From Eubacteriales bacterium (GTDB taxonomy: Bacteria; Bacillota; Clostridia; Oscillospirales; CAG-272): 23,189 nt of DNA. The translations under genes and the position numbers were made by a program. The stretch covers positions 1-23,189 of the forward strand of contig JAQVWU010000007.1 of NCBI GenBank assembly GCA_028709565.1. Reading direction: 5' to 3'. The notes under the pieces were generated by a model that did no database searches, was not told the DNA's origin, and saw nothing but the letters and a program-made list of their open reading frames with translations. Shown here piece by piece: positions 7,595 to 14,009 of this stretch (its first letter is position 1; each line of letters opens with the position of its first letter).

Positions 7595-8779
7595 TTACGG
7601 CCTTTCGAAAAGACCGGTTATAAAACTGAACAGGTTAAATTCCCATTTTGCCGCATTGACGGGATATCGCGCCGTTACGGGGATACGGGCTATCTCCTGA
7701 CCGTTGTTGTAATAAATAATATGTCCCAAAACCTCATCTTTAGCAATCGGCGCATAATAAAAACGTTTGAGCAGCGTTGATGATGTAATGTTTATTTCTC
7801 TCTTTTTCAGCACAACCGAATTGTCCTCCCCGGTTTTGCAATAAACATAATCGGTTTCGCCCCCCGTCACCGGCAGTCTGAAGTTTTCTTCAGATTTACC
7901 GTCTATACCGTTTATACCGTTTATACTGTTTATACCGTTTATACCGTTTCCCGCGGAGAGTTCAACGCGTTTGTAACTGCCGAACCCGTAGTTGAGCATG
8001 GTGATATGATCGTGCCAGTCGTCGGGCGCGTTCAGGGTTACGGCTATCAGTGTCAGGCCGTTTCGTTCGGCAGCCGAGACAAGGCAGCGACCGCTTTTAA
8101 TGGTATAGCCTGTTTTAATGCCGATGGCGCCGTCATATATCCTGAGCATTTTGTTATGATTGAAAAGCAGGCGAGACTCCGTATTTTCACCGGTTATTGT
8201 GATTGTGTGTTTTCCGGTCGAGACGATTTTCCGAAACACATCGTTTTTCATTGCGTGAGCCGCGATAACGGCAAGACTTTCGGCTGAGGTGTAATGCCGG
8301 TCGTCATAAAGACCATGGGGGTTTGTGAAGTTGGTATCGTTAAGCCCCAGGTCGGCGGCCTTTGCGTTCATGAGCGCGGCAAACGCTTCGACAGACTGTG
8401 CCACGTCAATCGCTATTGCCGCCGCGGCGTCGTTGGCGCTCTCCAGCAGCATCGCGTAGAGCAGACTTTCCATGGTGACCCGGTCGCCCGGCCGCAGATA
8501 GATCGATGACCCTATAACGCCGGCGGCGTCTTTTGAAACGTAAACGGTTTTGGATATATCGGTGCTTTCGAGCGCTACAAGAGCGGTCATGATTTTCGTG
8601 GTACTGGCCATGCCCTGTACCGCCGAACTGTTTTTGGAATAATATATATCGCCGCTTTCGGCTTCCATCAATACCGCGCACTCGGCCGACAGCGACAGCC
8701 TCTGCGGTTCATCCGCCCAAACAAACAACGGCAGCATTAAAAAACAAATCGTTACAACAAAAATACGATAAAAGCGCAT
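7595..8779 (-). CDS. D-alanyl-D-alanine carboxypeptidase (DacB/DacF-type penicillin-binding protein)
   Basis: 394 aa, exported: signal peptide at 1-22 (cleavage near VWA-DE). The three active-site motifs of the low-molecular-weight PBP family are in order: S59-T-T-K62, S114-A-N116 and K222-T-G224. It should remove the terminal D-Ala from peptidoglycan stem peptides, and its place beside ytfJ and scpAB suggests work on spore cortex or septal wall. Residues 278-293 form an NGI/NSI tripeptide repeat between the catalytic and C-terminal beta domains, encoded by a perfect period-9 DNA repeat. The ribosome site GGGGTGA lies inside the 3' arm of a strong hairpin. A typical C-terminal amphipathic anchor is suggested by the FNLFSFITGLFERP end. 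Confidence 0.93.
   Translation of the reverse strand: MRFYRIFVVTICFLMLPLFVWADEPQRLSLSAECAVLMEAESGDIYYSKNSSAVQGMASTTKIMTALVALESTDISKTVYVSKDAAGVIGSSIYLRPGDRVTMESLLYAMLLESANDAAAAIAIDVAQSVEAFAALMNAKAADLGLNDTNFTNPHGLYDDRHYTSAESLAVIAAHAMKNDVFRKIVSTGKHTITITGENTESRLLFNHNKMLRIYDGAIGIKTGYTIKSGRCLVSAAERNGLTLIAVTLNAPDDWHDHITMLNYGFGSYKRVELSAGNGINGINSINGINGIDGKSEENFRLPVTGGETDYVYCKTGEDNSVVLKKREINITSSTLLKRFYYAPIAKDEVLGHIIYYNNGQEIARIPVTARYPVNAAKWEFNLFSFITGLFERP
7902..7949. repeat. Period-9 tandem repeat inside the D,D-carboxypeptidase gene
   Basis: Five units of TTTATACCG (first and third units each differ by one base) plus a partial sixth. In the reading frame of the gene this gives repeated Asn-Gly-Ile. 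Confidence 0.95.
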
Positions 8780-8783
8780 CGAC

Positions 8784-8826
8784 TCACCCCGAACATATTT
8801 ATATTTATGTATACGTTTCGGGGTGA
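8784..8826 (-). promoter_or_regulatory. Hairpin that contains the carboxypeptidase ribosome binding site
   Basis: TCACCCCGAA (8784-8793) and TTCGGGGTGA (8817-8826) are perfect 10-bp complements around a 23-nt A/T-rich loop. On the minus-strand mRNA the 3' arm ends TTCGGGGTGA just 4 nt before the ATG and carries the Shine-Dalgarno GGGGTGA. No T run follows, so it is not an intrinsic terminator. The folded form would hide the ribosome site. Confidence 0.75.
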
Positions 8827-8846
8827 ATGATTATTCCGATTCCTGT

Positions 8847-9323
8847 CTACGCTTTGGCTTTGTCCTTGTCGTCATCGCCGAATATATCATCTTCGGATTC
8901 CTTGTCTTTCGAGAAAACAGCCTTGATTTTCTGAATGATATCCGGAGATTTTTCTATTATTTCGGTTACCGAATCTATTATATTGTTTGCTTTGTTTTCC
9001 GGACAGGCAATATTTAAAAAGTCAACCTTCCCGTCGCGGTGGATTACAAGAAATCCCATAGGGGAGATTGTCACACCCGTACCGCCGCCGCCGCCGAAAT
9101 TCTTGGGTTTGTTATTTGACGGTCTTTCACCGTTGTTTCCGTTAACGTTTTTACCGCCGTAATCGACGCCACCCGAAGCGAATCCGAGGGAAACCTTTGA
9201 AACGGGTATTATCGAGGTTCCGTCATCGGTATTGATTGTATCACCGATAATAGTATTTACATCGGCAATCTCTTTGATGTTTTCAAGGGAATTTTTAATT
9301 ATTTCACCGATATTGCTTTCCAT
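8847..9323 (-). CDS. ytfJ: YtfJ/GerW-family sporulation protein
   Basis: 158 aa, no signal peptide. It matches the family layout: N-terminal helix (IGEIIKNSLENIKEIADVNTIIGD), the IIPVSKVSLGFASGG block, a Gly-rich centre (FGGGGGTGVTISPMGFLVI) and an acidic/lysine tail. In Bacillus the protein (GerW) is made in the forespore and is needed for normal germination. The order DUF2953 gene then ytfJ is the same as ytfI-ytfJ in B. subtilis, which supports the call. ATG has GGAGG 5 nt upstream. I see no clear SigF/SigG promoter directly before it, so it may be read from upstream. Confidence 0.93.
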   Translation of the reverse strand: MESNIGEIIKNSLENIKEIADVNTIIGDTINTDDGTSIIPVSKVSLGFASGGVDYGGKNVNGNNGERPSNNKPKNFGGGGGTGVTISPMGFLVIHRDGKVDFLNIACPENKANNIIDSVTEIIEKSPDIIQKIKAVFSKDKESEDDIFGDDDKDKAKA

Positions 9324-9339
9324 GAATACCTCCGGTATA

Positions 9340-9978
9340 TTAAGTTTTGAATTTTATATATTCCGTAAATCCGCGCGCCGCAAGTATCAGGAGGTTGATT
9401 AATCTGACCCGAAATACTATGTGCAGGTCGGCGCTCCACTTGTCTTCCAAAAAATCCGCTTCGATTCCGGTTGGCGCTCCCCGGGCATATTTTATCTCAA
9501 AATTCTCTTCCAGCATCGCGAATATATATGAAGCGGTCTGTGAAACGGCTCCGTACATGAGGGCGGTCTGCGCCGCGTCGCCGGCGGCAACGACAATAAC
9601 AAAACGCTTTATATCAACCCTGAGGGCTTTGTGGAACTTTTTAATCAGCATGTATATAATTTGCACTATTTGCCCCAGCATACGGTTTATATCCGTTGCT
9701 TTGCGCTTTTTAGCCGATTCTTCGGGCGCTTTTTTTTCCTGTTTGAGTTTTTGGGATTTACGGAAGGCGGCGCGTTTTTTTCTCAATGATTTTATCGAAT
9801 AATCCCGCAATCGGACGGGTTTTTCTTTTTTATGGGTCAGATTGAAGCGGAAAAACCAAAATCCCACATACAATTTCAGTGTATGGTCGTAAATTAACGT
9901 AATCCGTACCCAGGATATCAGAATAAAAACGAACAGCATCAGAATAAGAATCAGAATAGCTGCTATATTCCATCCCAT
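9340..9978 (-). CDS. ytfI: DUF2953 domain protein (YtfI-like)
   Basis: 212 aa. One N-terminal transmembrane helix (about 4-28) is followed by a basic, charged region (about 60-95, many Lys/Arg/Glu) and a C-terminal portion with LRVDIKRFVIVVAAGDAAQTALMYGAVSQ, which is characteristic of DUF2953 proteins. Function is unknown; the family is tied to spore formers and is placed next to ytfJ. ATG 9978 is preceded by AAGGAG. It lies 16 nt before ytfJ and 23 nt after scpB. Confidence is high for the family and low for any role beyond a membrane protein of sporulation. Confidence 0.85.
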   Translation of the reverse strand: MGWNIAAILILILMLFVFILISWVRITLIYDHTLKLYVGFWFFRFNLTHKKEKPVRLRDYSIKSLRKKRAAFRKSQKLKQEKKAPEESAKKRKATDINRMLGQIVQIIYMLIKKFHKALRVDIKRFVIVVAAGDAAQTALMYGAVSQTASYIFAMLEENFEIKYARGAPTGIEADFLEDKWSADLHIVFRVRLINLLILAARGFTEYIKFKT

Positions 9979-10001
9979 TTAAAACTCCTTGGCGGTCATT
10001 C

Positions 10002-10553
10002 TCATTCACCGGCTTTCGATTTTAACTCGTCCAGCGAAGTGAGACCGAAACAGCGCAGAAATGTTTCGGTAGTCGCGTATAACATCGGTCTGCCCGGTAC
10101 GTCAAGGCGGCCAACCGGTTCTATCAGTTCCCGGTCAGTCAGCAGCCCGACGGTATAAGAACTGTCAACCCCGCGAATCTGTTCGATAAAAGCGCGGGTA
10201 ACGGGTTGGTGATATGCTATTACCGCGAGCACCTCAAGCGATGAATCGGATAACGTCGTGTTGCGTTTTAGCCCCAGCGCGGTTTTTATATTATCTTCAT
10301 AGATTGATTTTGTGCACAAAAGGCAGGAATCGTCATATATAATCAATTCTATACCGCGGCCGGCGTATGATTCAGCCATCTCACTGACAAGTGTTTTTAT
10401 ATCGTCTTCGGTCGAATCAAGGGCTTCGGCCAGTTTTTCGTATGTCACGGGATATCTCGCCGCGAATAATATGGCTTCAACGGCCTGCGCGCCTTGATTT
10501 ATATTCGTATTGTTTGTATCGTTCGTATTGTTTGCATCGTTCGGATTGATCAT
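10002..10553 (-). CDS. scpB: Segregation and condensation protein B
   Basis: 183 aa winged-helix partner of ScpA that forms the SMC-ScpAB condensin complex for chromosome compaction and segregation. Conserved blocks include VEAILFAARYPVTYEKLAEALD, LEVLAVIAYHQPVTRAFIEQIRGVDSSYTVGLLTDRELIEPVGR and GRPMLYATTETFLRCFGL. The first 22 residues are a poorly conserved Asn/Asp/Thr-rich extension made of an 18-nt DNA repeat. The ATG overlaps the scpA stop (ATGA), so translation is coupled, and AAGGAG inside scpA lies 11 nt upstream. Confidence 0.96.
   Translation of the reverse strand: MINPNDANNTNDTNNTNINQGAQAVEAILFAARYPVTYEKLAEALDSTEDDIKTLVSEMAESYAGRGIELIIYDDSCLLCTKSIYEDNIKTALGLKRNTTLSDSSLEVLAVIAYHQPVTRAFIEQIRGVDSSYTVGLLTDRELIEPVGRLDVPGRPMLYATTETFLRCFGLTSLDELKSKAGE
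10505..10550. repeat. Period-9/18 tandem repeat in the 5' end of scpB
   Basis: Two 18-nt units (TCGTATTGTTTGTATCGT, the second with one change) and a partial third, each made of two related 9-mers. In frame they give Asn-Asp-Thr / Asn-Asn-Thr tripeptides. Confidence 0.9.
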
Positions 10554-11314
10554 TTGGGATTATGCTCCTTGTTGAGGCGCAGAATATAATCCTGCCGGTC
10601 ATATTCGCCGGTATTTTCGGTAACATCGCTGATAATAATACGCCGTGAGTTCAGCAGTTCCAGCAGAGCTACAAAGGTCGCAATGACATCGCTGCGGGAT
10701 ACCGATTTAAAGATCAAAAAATTGAAACTCGTGTCTCCGTTTTTATACAGATAACGCATTATGCCGTATATGCGCCCCGTTATCGAGATGGACCGGTATG
10801 ACAACAGATTCCCGATTGTCTTCTCGGGTTTTATTATGCTTTCATTATACTCGTTATACTCGTTATTGCGACGCATGATTCTGCCGAAAGCGGTGTGCAG
10901 CAGGTTCGCGTTGTGCGATTCAAGAACGATAATCTCATCAAAGGTTTCGCTTTCCTTGGACAGTCTGCCTCCGTATATCGCGTAGTTTTCCGCCATCGCG
11001 GCCGCGCGTTCTTTCATGCGTTTATGTTCCTCAAGGGTGGCCACCAGATTTTTGCGGGGATCTTCTTCCGTTTCTTCGATTGGCTTGGGCAGCAGCATTT
11101 TGCTTTTAATCAGCATTAATTCGGCGGCCATGGATATAAATTCAACGGTAATATCCATGTCGGTTTCCTGCATTTTATCAACATAAAGCATGTATTGTTC
11201 AAATATCAGAACTATGGGAATATTGTATATATCGATTTTATGTTTATTTATTAAAACCAGCAGCAAATCCAGAGGACCTTCAAATGCTTCAAGTTTAAAA
11301 TTAAGATCTTCCAT
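10550..11314 (-). CDS. scpA: Segregation and condensation protein A
   Basis: 254 aa kleisin subunit that links SMC heads to ScpB. The N-terminal block NFKLEAFEGPLDLLLVLINKHKIDIYNIPI and the central ITVEFISMAAELMLIKSKMLLP are diagnostic; the C-terminal winged helix follows a linker with a short NEYNEYNE repeat. ATG 11314 gives the family-typical N-terminus. The frame stays open 22 codons further to a TTG, but those codons encode only a hydrophobic Ile/Phe/Tyr run and are rejected. Oddly, the 43-nt leader behind the site-2 protease gene is almost pure A/T and has no Shine-Dalgarno. Confidence 0.95.
   Translation of the reverse strand: MEDLNFKLEAFEGPLDLLLVLINKHKIDIYNIPIVLIFEQYMLYVDKMQETDMDITVEFISMAAELMLIKSKMLLPKPIEETEEDPRKNLVATLEEHKRMKERAAAMAENYAIYGGRLSKESETFDEIIVLESHNANLLHTAFGRIMRRNNEYNEYNESIIKPEKTIGNLLSYRSISITGRIYGIMRYLYKNGDTSFNFLIFKSVSRSDVIATFVALLELLNSRRIIISDVTENTGEYDRQDYILRLNKEHNPK
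10842..10868. repeat. Period-9 tandem repeat inside scpA
   Basis: Three units of TCGTTATAC (the outer two degenerate), giving Asn-Glu-Tyr in frame in the linker of ScpA. Confidence 0.8.
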
Positions 11315-11357
11315 AATATAATAATAAAAAATAATAATAAAAAATAAAATGATATAA

Positions 11358-12032
11358 TTATAAAAAGGGAAGCAGACCAATAACGGTTCTCATACCTTTT
11401 TCTATTGCCGAAACAATCAAAGAGAGCGGTCTGCTCAGTATACCCGTGAAAAGCAGCAGCATCATTATGAGCATGATATAGCGCTCATATTTCATGATTC
11501 CGAAATAATAGCGTTCCGGCAATAAAACAAATAAAACCCGGGAACCGTCAAGGGGCGGTATGGGCATGAGATTAAAGACTGCCAGATACAGATTCAACGA
11601 GTAAAATACCTGTAAAAACAATAAGATCACATAGACGAAGGTGTTGCCGGAGAGCAGGGGGGCGAGCAGATTTTTTGCCGCGATCATATATATGAAAATT
11701 CCGATAAAGGCAAGCAGCAGATTTGAGACCGGTCCCGCCAGCGCGGTCAGCGCCATGCCCCGGCGTTTGTCCTTAAAATAACGGACATCAATCGGTACGG
11801 GTTTTGCCCAGCCGAAACCAAACAGCAGCATCATTATCGTACCCACAGGGTCCAGATGCTTAAGAGGATTGAGCGACAGTCTGCCCTGGTTTTTAGCCGT
11901 CGGATCTCCCAATTTACTTGCAACCCATCCGTGAGCCGTCTCGTGGACGGTCAGTGACAGTAAAATAGCGGGAATACGCATTAAATATATCGGCAGATTG
12001 TTTGCAAAATTGTTAATCATATAGGAAAACAT
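11358..12032 (-). CDS. Site-2 protease family (M50) intramembrane metalloprotease
   Basis: 224 aa with about five membrane segments. The zinc-binding motif H30-E-T-A-H34 lies in the first-helix region, and NLMPIPPLDG (153-163 region, D162) supplies the third ligand. The short form without PDZ domain, with WVASKLGDPTAKNQGRLSLNPL after the HExxH, matches the YwhC/YdcD-like subgroup found beside scpAB in many Clostridia. Substrate unknown; the spore-gene context invites but does not prove a developmental role. ATG 12032 has GAGG 6 nt upstream. The gene ends in CCCTTTTTATAA and runs into the A/T-only leader of scpA. Confidence 0.92.
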   Translation of the reverse strand: MFSYMINNFANNLPIYLMRIPAILLSLTVHETAHGWVASKLGDPTAKNQGRLSLNPLKHLDPVGTIMMLLFGFGWAKPVPIDVRYFKDKRRGMALTALAGPVSNLLLAFIGIFIYMIAAKNLLAPLLSGNTFVYVILLFLQVFYSLNLYLAVFNLMPIPPLDGSRVLFVLLPERYYFGIMKYERYIMLIMMLLLFTGILSRPLSLIVSAIEKGMRTVIGLLPFL

Positions 12033-12059
12033 ACATAACCTCGATTTTACAGACGTTAT

Positions 12060-13361
12060 TTACATATCGCAGCGTACAATATCATCAAATGTTTCGCGTC
12101 TTACTGCGGTAAAGGGCTTGCCGCCCGATACCATGATTACCGGCGGACGGGGTATGCGGTTGTAATTTGACGCCATGGAATAGTTGTAAGCGCCTGTAAC
12201 AAGCACTGCCAATATATCGCCTCTGGAACAGGGTTGTATTTTTATATTCTCCGCTAACAGATCGCCGCTCTCGCAGCAGCGTCCGGCGACGGTACAGCGG
12301 TAATCGGGTTTTTCACCCGCTCTGCCGGCGATTACAGCGGTGCAGGGCGATGAATAGAGGGCGTACCGGGGATTATCGGTCATGCCTCCGTCAACCGAAA
12401 CATAGTTTTTATATCCGGTAATTTCTTTAACCGAACCGACGGTATATAAGGTTATCCCCGACGCCGCCACTATGGAACGCCCGGGTTCCAGCTTTATTTC
12501 CGGGCGTTTGATATTATACGCCGCGCATAATGCGTCGATTCTTTTTGCAAGCGCGCCGATCATGGCTGCATAATCTATTTGCGGATGTTCCTCGATATAG
12601 CGCACGCCGAATCCGCCGCCGAGGTTCAATTCGCGTATTTCGAATCCGGTCTCTCCTTTGATATCGGCGATGAATTTTATCATGATTTCGGCGGTTTCGA
12701 AATAGGTTTCATTCTCGAATATCTGCGAACCGATATGGCAGTGTATGCCCGCGAAATCGACCGATTTCAGGCTCAGCGCGTATTTGACCAGTTCCAATGC
12801 CTGTCCGGTTATAATGGCGCTGCCAAATTTGGAATCAACGCTGCCGGTGATTATTTTGCGATGGGTTTGCGGATTTATACCGGGCGATACCCTGAGTATT
12901 GCTTTTTGTTTTTTGTTAAGAGTTGCGGCTGTTGAGTTTATACAGTCAAGTTCCTCACGGCTGTCAGCCGCGAAACAGCCGACATCCGATTCGATACCGT
13001 ATTTTATATCGGCATCGGTTTTATTGTTGCCGTGAAAATATATCCTGTGAGGGGGGAATCCGGCGGAAAGGGCTGTGTATAATTCGCCGGACGAGACGAC
13101 GTCAATCCCCATGTCTTCTTCATTCATAATCCTGTAAATATGTTTAAAACTGAGGGCTTTTGACGCATACAGCGGAAAACTGCCGCCGCCGAAGAATTTT
13201 TCGACCGCCTTTTTATAAATGCGGCAATTGCGGCGTATGTAATCTTCATCCATAACATATAAAGGGGTGCCGTATTCCCGGGCGAGCGATACCGTGTCCA
13301 GTCCGCCGATAGTTAAATGTCCCCGTTCGTTTATGCCGAGACAGTCATAAAGCATTGCCAT
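12060..13361 (-). CDS. lysA: Diaminopimelate decarboxylase
   Basis: 433 aa PLP enzyme that converts meso-diaminopimelate to L-lysine, the last step of the DAP pathway. Visible motifs are the Schiff-base lysine K68 in YASKAL, HCHIGSQ, the phosphate-binding GGGFGVRY, EPGRSIVA and the intersubunit catalytic CESGD. An in-frame TTG five codons upstream was rejected because AAAGGG lies inside it and is placed 6 nt before ATG 13361. It sits 24 nt behind engB and 27 nt before the site-2 protease gene, within the long minus-strand run. Its presence means the organism makes DAP, fitting a DAP-type wall. Confidence 0.95.
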   Translation of the reverse strand: MAMLYDCLGINERGHLTIGGLDTVSLAREYGTPLYVMDEDYIRRNCRIYKKAVEKFFGGGSFPLYASKALSFKHIYRIMNEEDMGIDVVSSGELYTALSAGFPPHRIYFHGNNKTDADIKYGIESDVGCFAADSREELDCINSTAATLNKKQKAILRVSPGINPQTHRKIITGSVDSKFGSAIITGQALELVKYALSLKSVDFAGIHCHIGSQIFENETYFETAEIMIKFIADIKGETGFEIRELNLGGGFGVRYIEEHPQIDYAAMIGALAKRIDALCAAYNIKRPEIKLEPGRSIVAASGITLYTVGSVKEITGYKNYVSVDGGMTDNPRYALYSSPCTAVIAGRAGEKPDYRCTVAGRCCESGDLLAENIKIQPCSRGDILAVLVTGAYNYSMASNYNRIPRPPVIMVSGGKPFTAVRRETFDDIVRCDM

Positions 13362-13385
13362 GTGATACCCTTTCAATGTTATATG

Positions 13386-13961
13386 TTATTTGCTTATCCG
13401 GTGCAGTATTATTTTCCACAGCATATCTTTGCCTTCACCCGTTTGGGAAGAGAAGGGCAGTATGTTTTCACGTTCAACGGGGATTTTTTCAGTGGCGCTC
13501 TCCCGTTCGGTTTTGTTCAGCTTGTCCGCCTTTGTGGCGGCAACTATATAAGGCACATCGTAATTATCCAGCCAGTCCAGCATCATCACATCATCATCGG
13601 TCGGACCGACCTTCATGTCAATTAATTGTATAACCAGCTTCGGTTCACACAATCTGAAATACCCGTCGCCGAGCAGCGAAAGGCGTTCGCGTTCAGCCGG
13701 ACTGCGTTTGGCATAACCGTATCCGGGGAGGTCCACAAGAAAGAAACGGTTATCTACATCGTAAAAATTTACCGTTATTGTCTTGCCCGGTTTGTTGCTC
13801 ATACGTGCAAGGGATTTTCGTCCCAGCAATGTGTTTATCAGTGAACTTTTGCCGACATTGGACCTGCCCGATATGGCAACCTGCGGCTTGGGGACTGTCG
13901 GAAATTGCTCCGGCAGCCCGGCGCATACCGCAAGGGATACATTGTGAACGTTTGGTTTCAT
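13386..13961 (-). CDS. engB: Ribosome biogenesis GTPase EngB/YsxC
   Basis: 191 aa GTP-binding protein needed for assembly of the 50S ribosomal subunit. G1 loop GRSNVGKSS (32-40), G2 Thr in KTITVNF, G3 DLPG (77-80) with the family signature LPGYGYAKRSPAER, and G4 TKAD (143-146) are all intact. The lon-engB order is the same as lonA-ysxC in B. subtilis. AGGAAG lies 9 nt before the ATG; the gap to lon is 48 nt. Confidence 0.96.
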   Translation of the reverse strand: MKPNVHNVSLAVCAGLPEQFPTVPKPQVAISGRSNVGKSSLINTLLGRKSLARMSNKPGKTITVNFYDVDNRFFLVDLPGYGYAKRSPAERERLSLLGDGYFRLCEPKLVIQLIDMKVGPTDDDVMMLDWLDNYDVPYIVAATKADKLNKTERESATEKIPVERENILPFSSQTGEGKDMLWKIILHRISK

Positions 13962-14009
13962 AATATAATACTTCCTGTTATATCGCAGCGTGTTTTCTGC
14001 CGGTTTGCG

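Noticed and set aside
8784..8826. Intrinsic terminator between ytfJ and the carboxypeptidase gene
   Set aside because: No T run follows the stem in the direction of transcription, and the stem ends at the ribosome site.
11315..11380. Membrane-anchored N-terminal extension of ScpA
   Set aside because: The extension is what any U-rich DNA would encode, starts at TTG without ribosome site and overlaps the upstream gene; ScpA is cytosolic.
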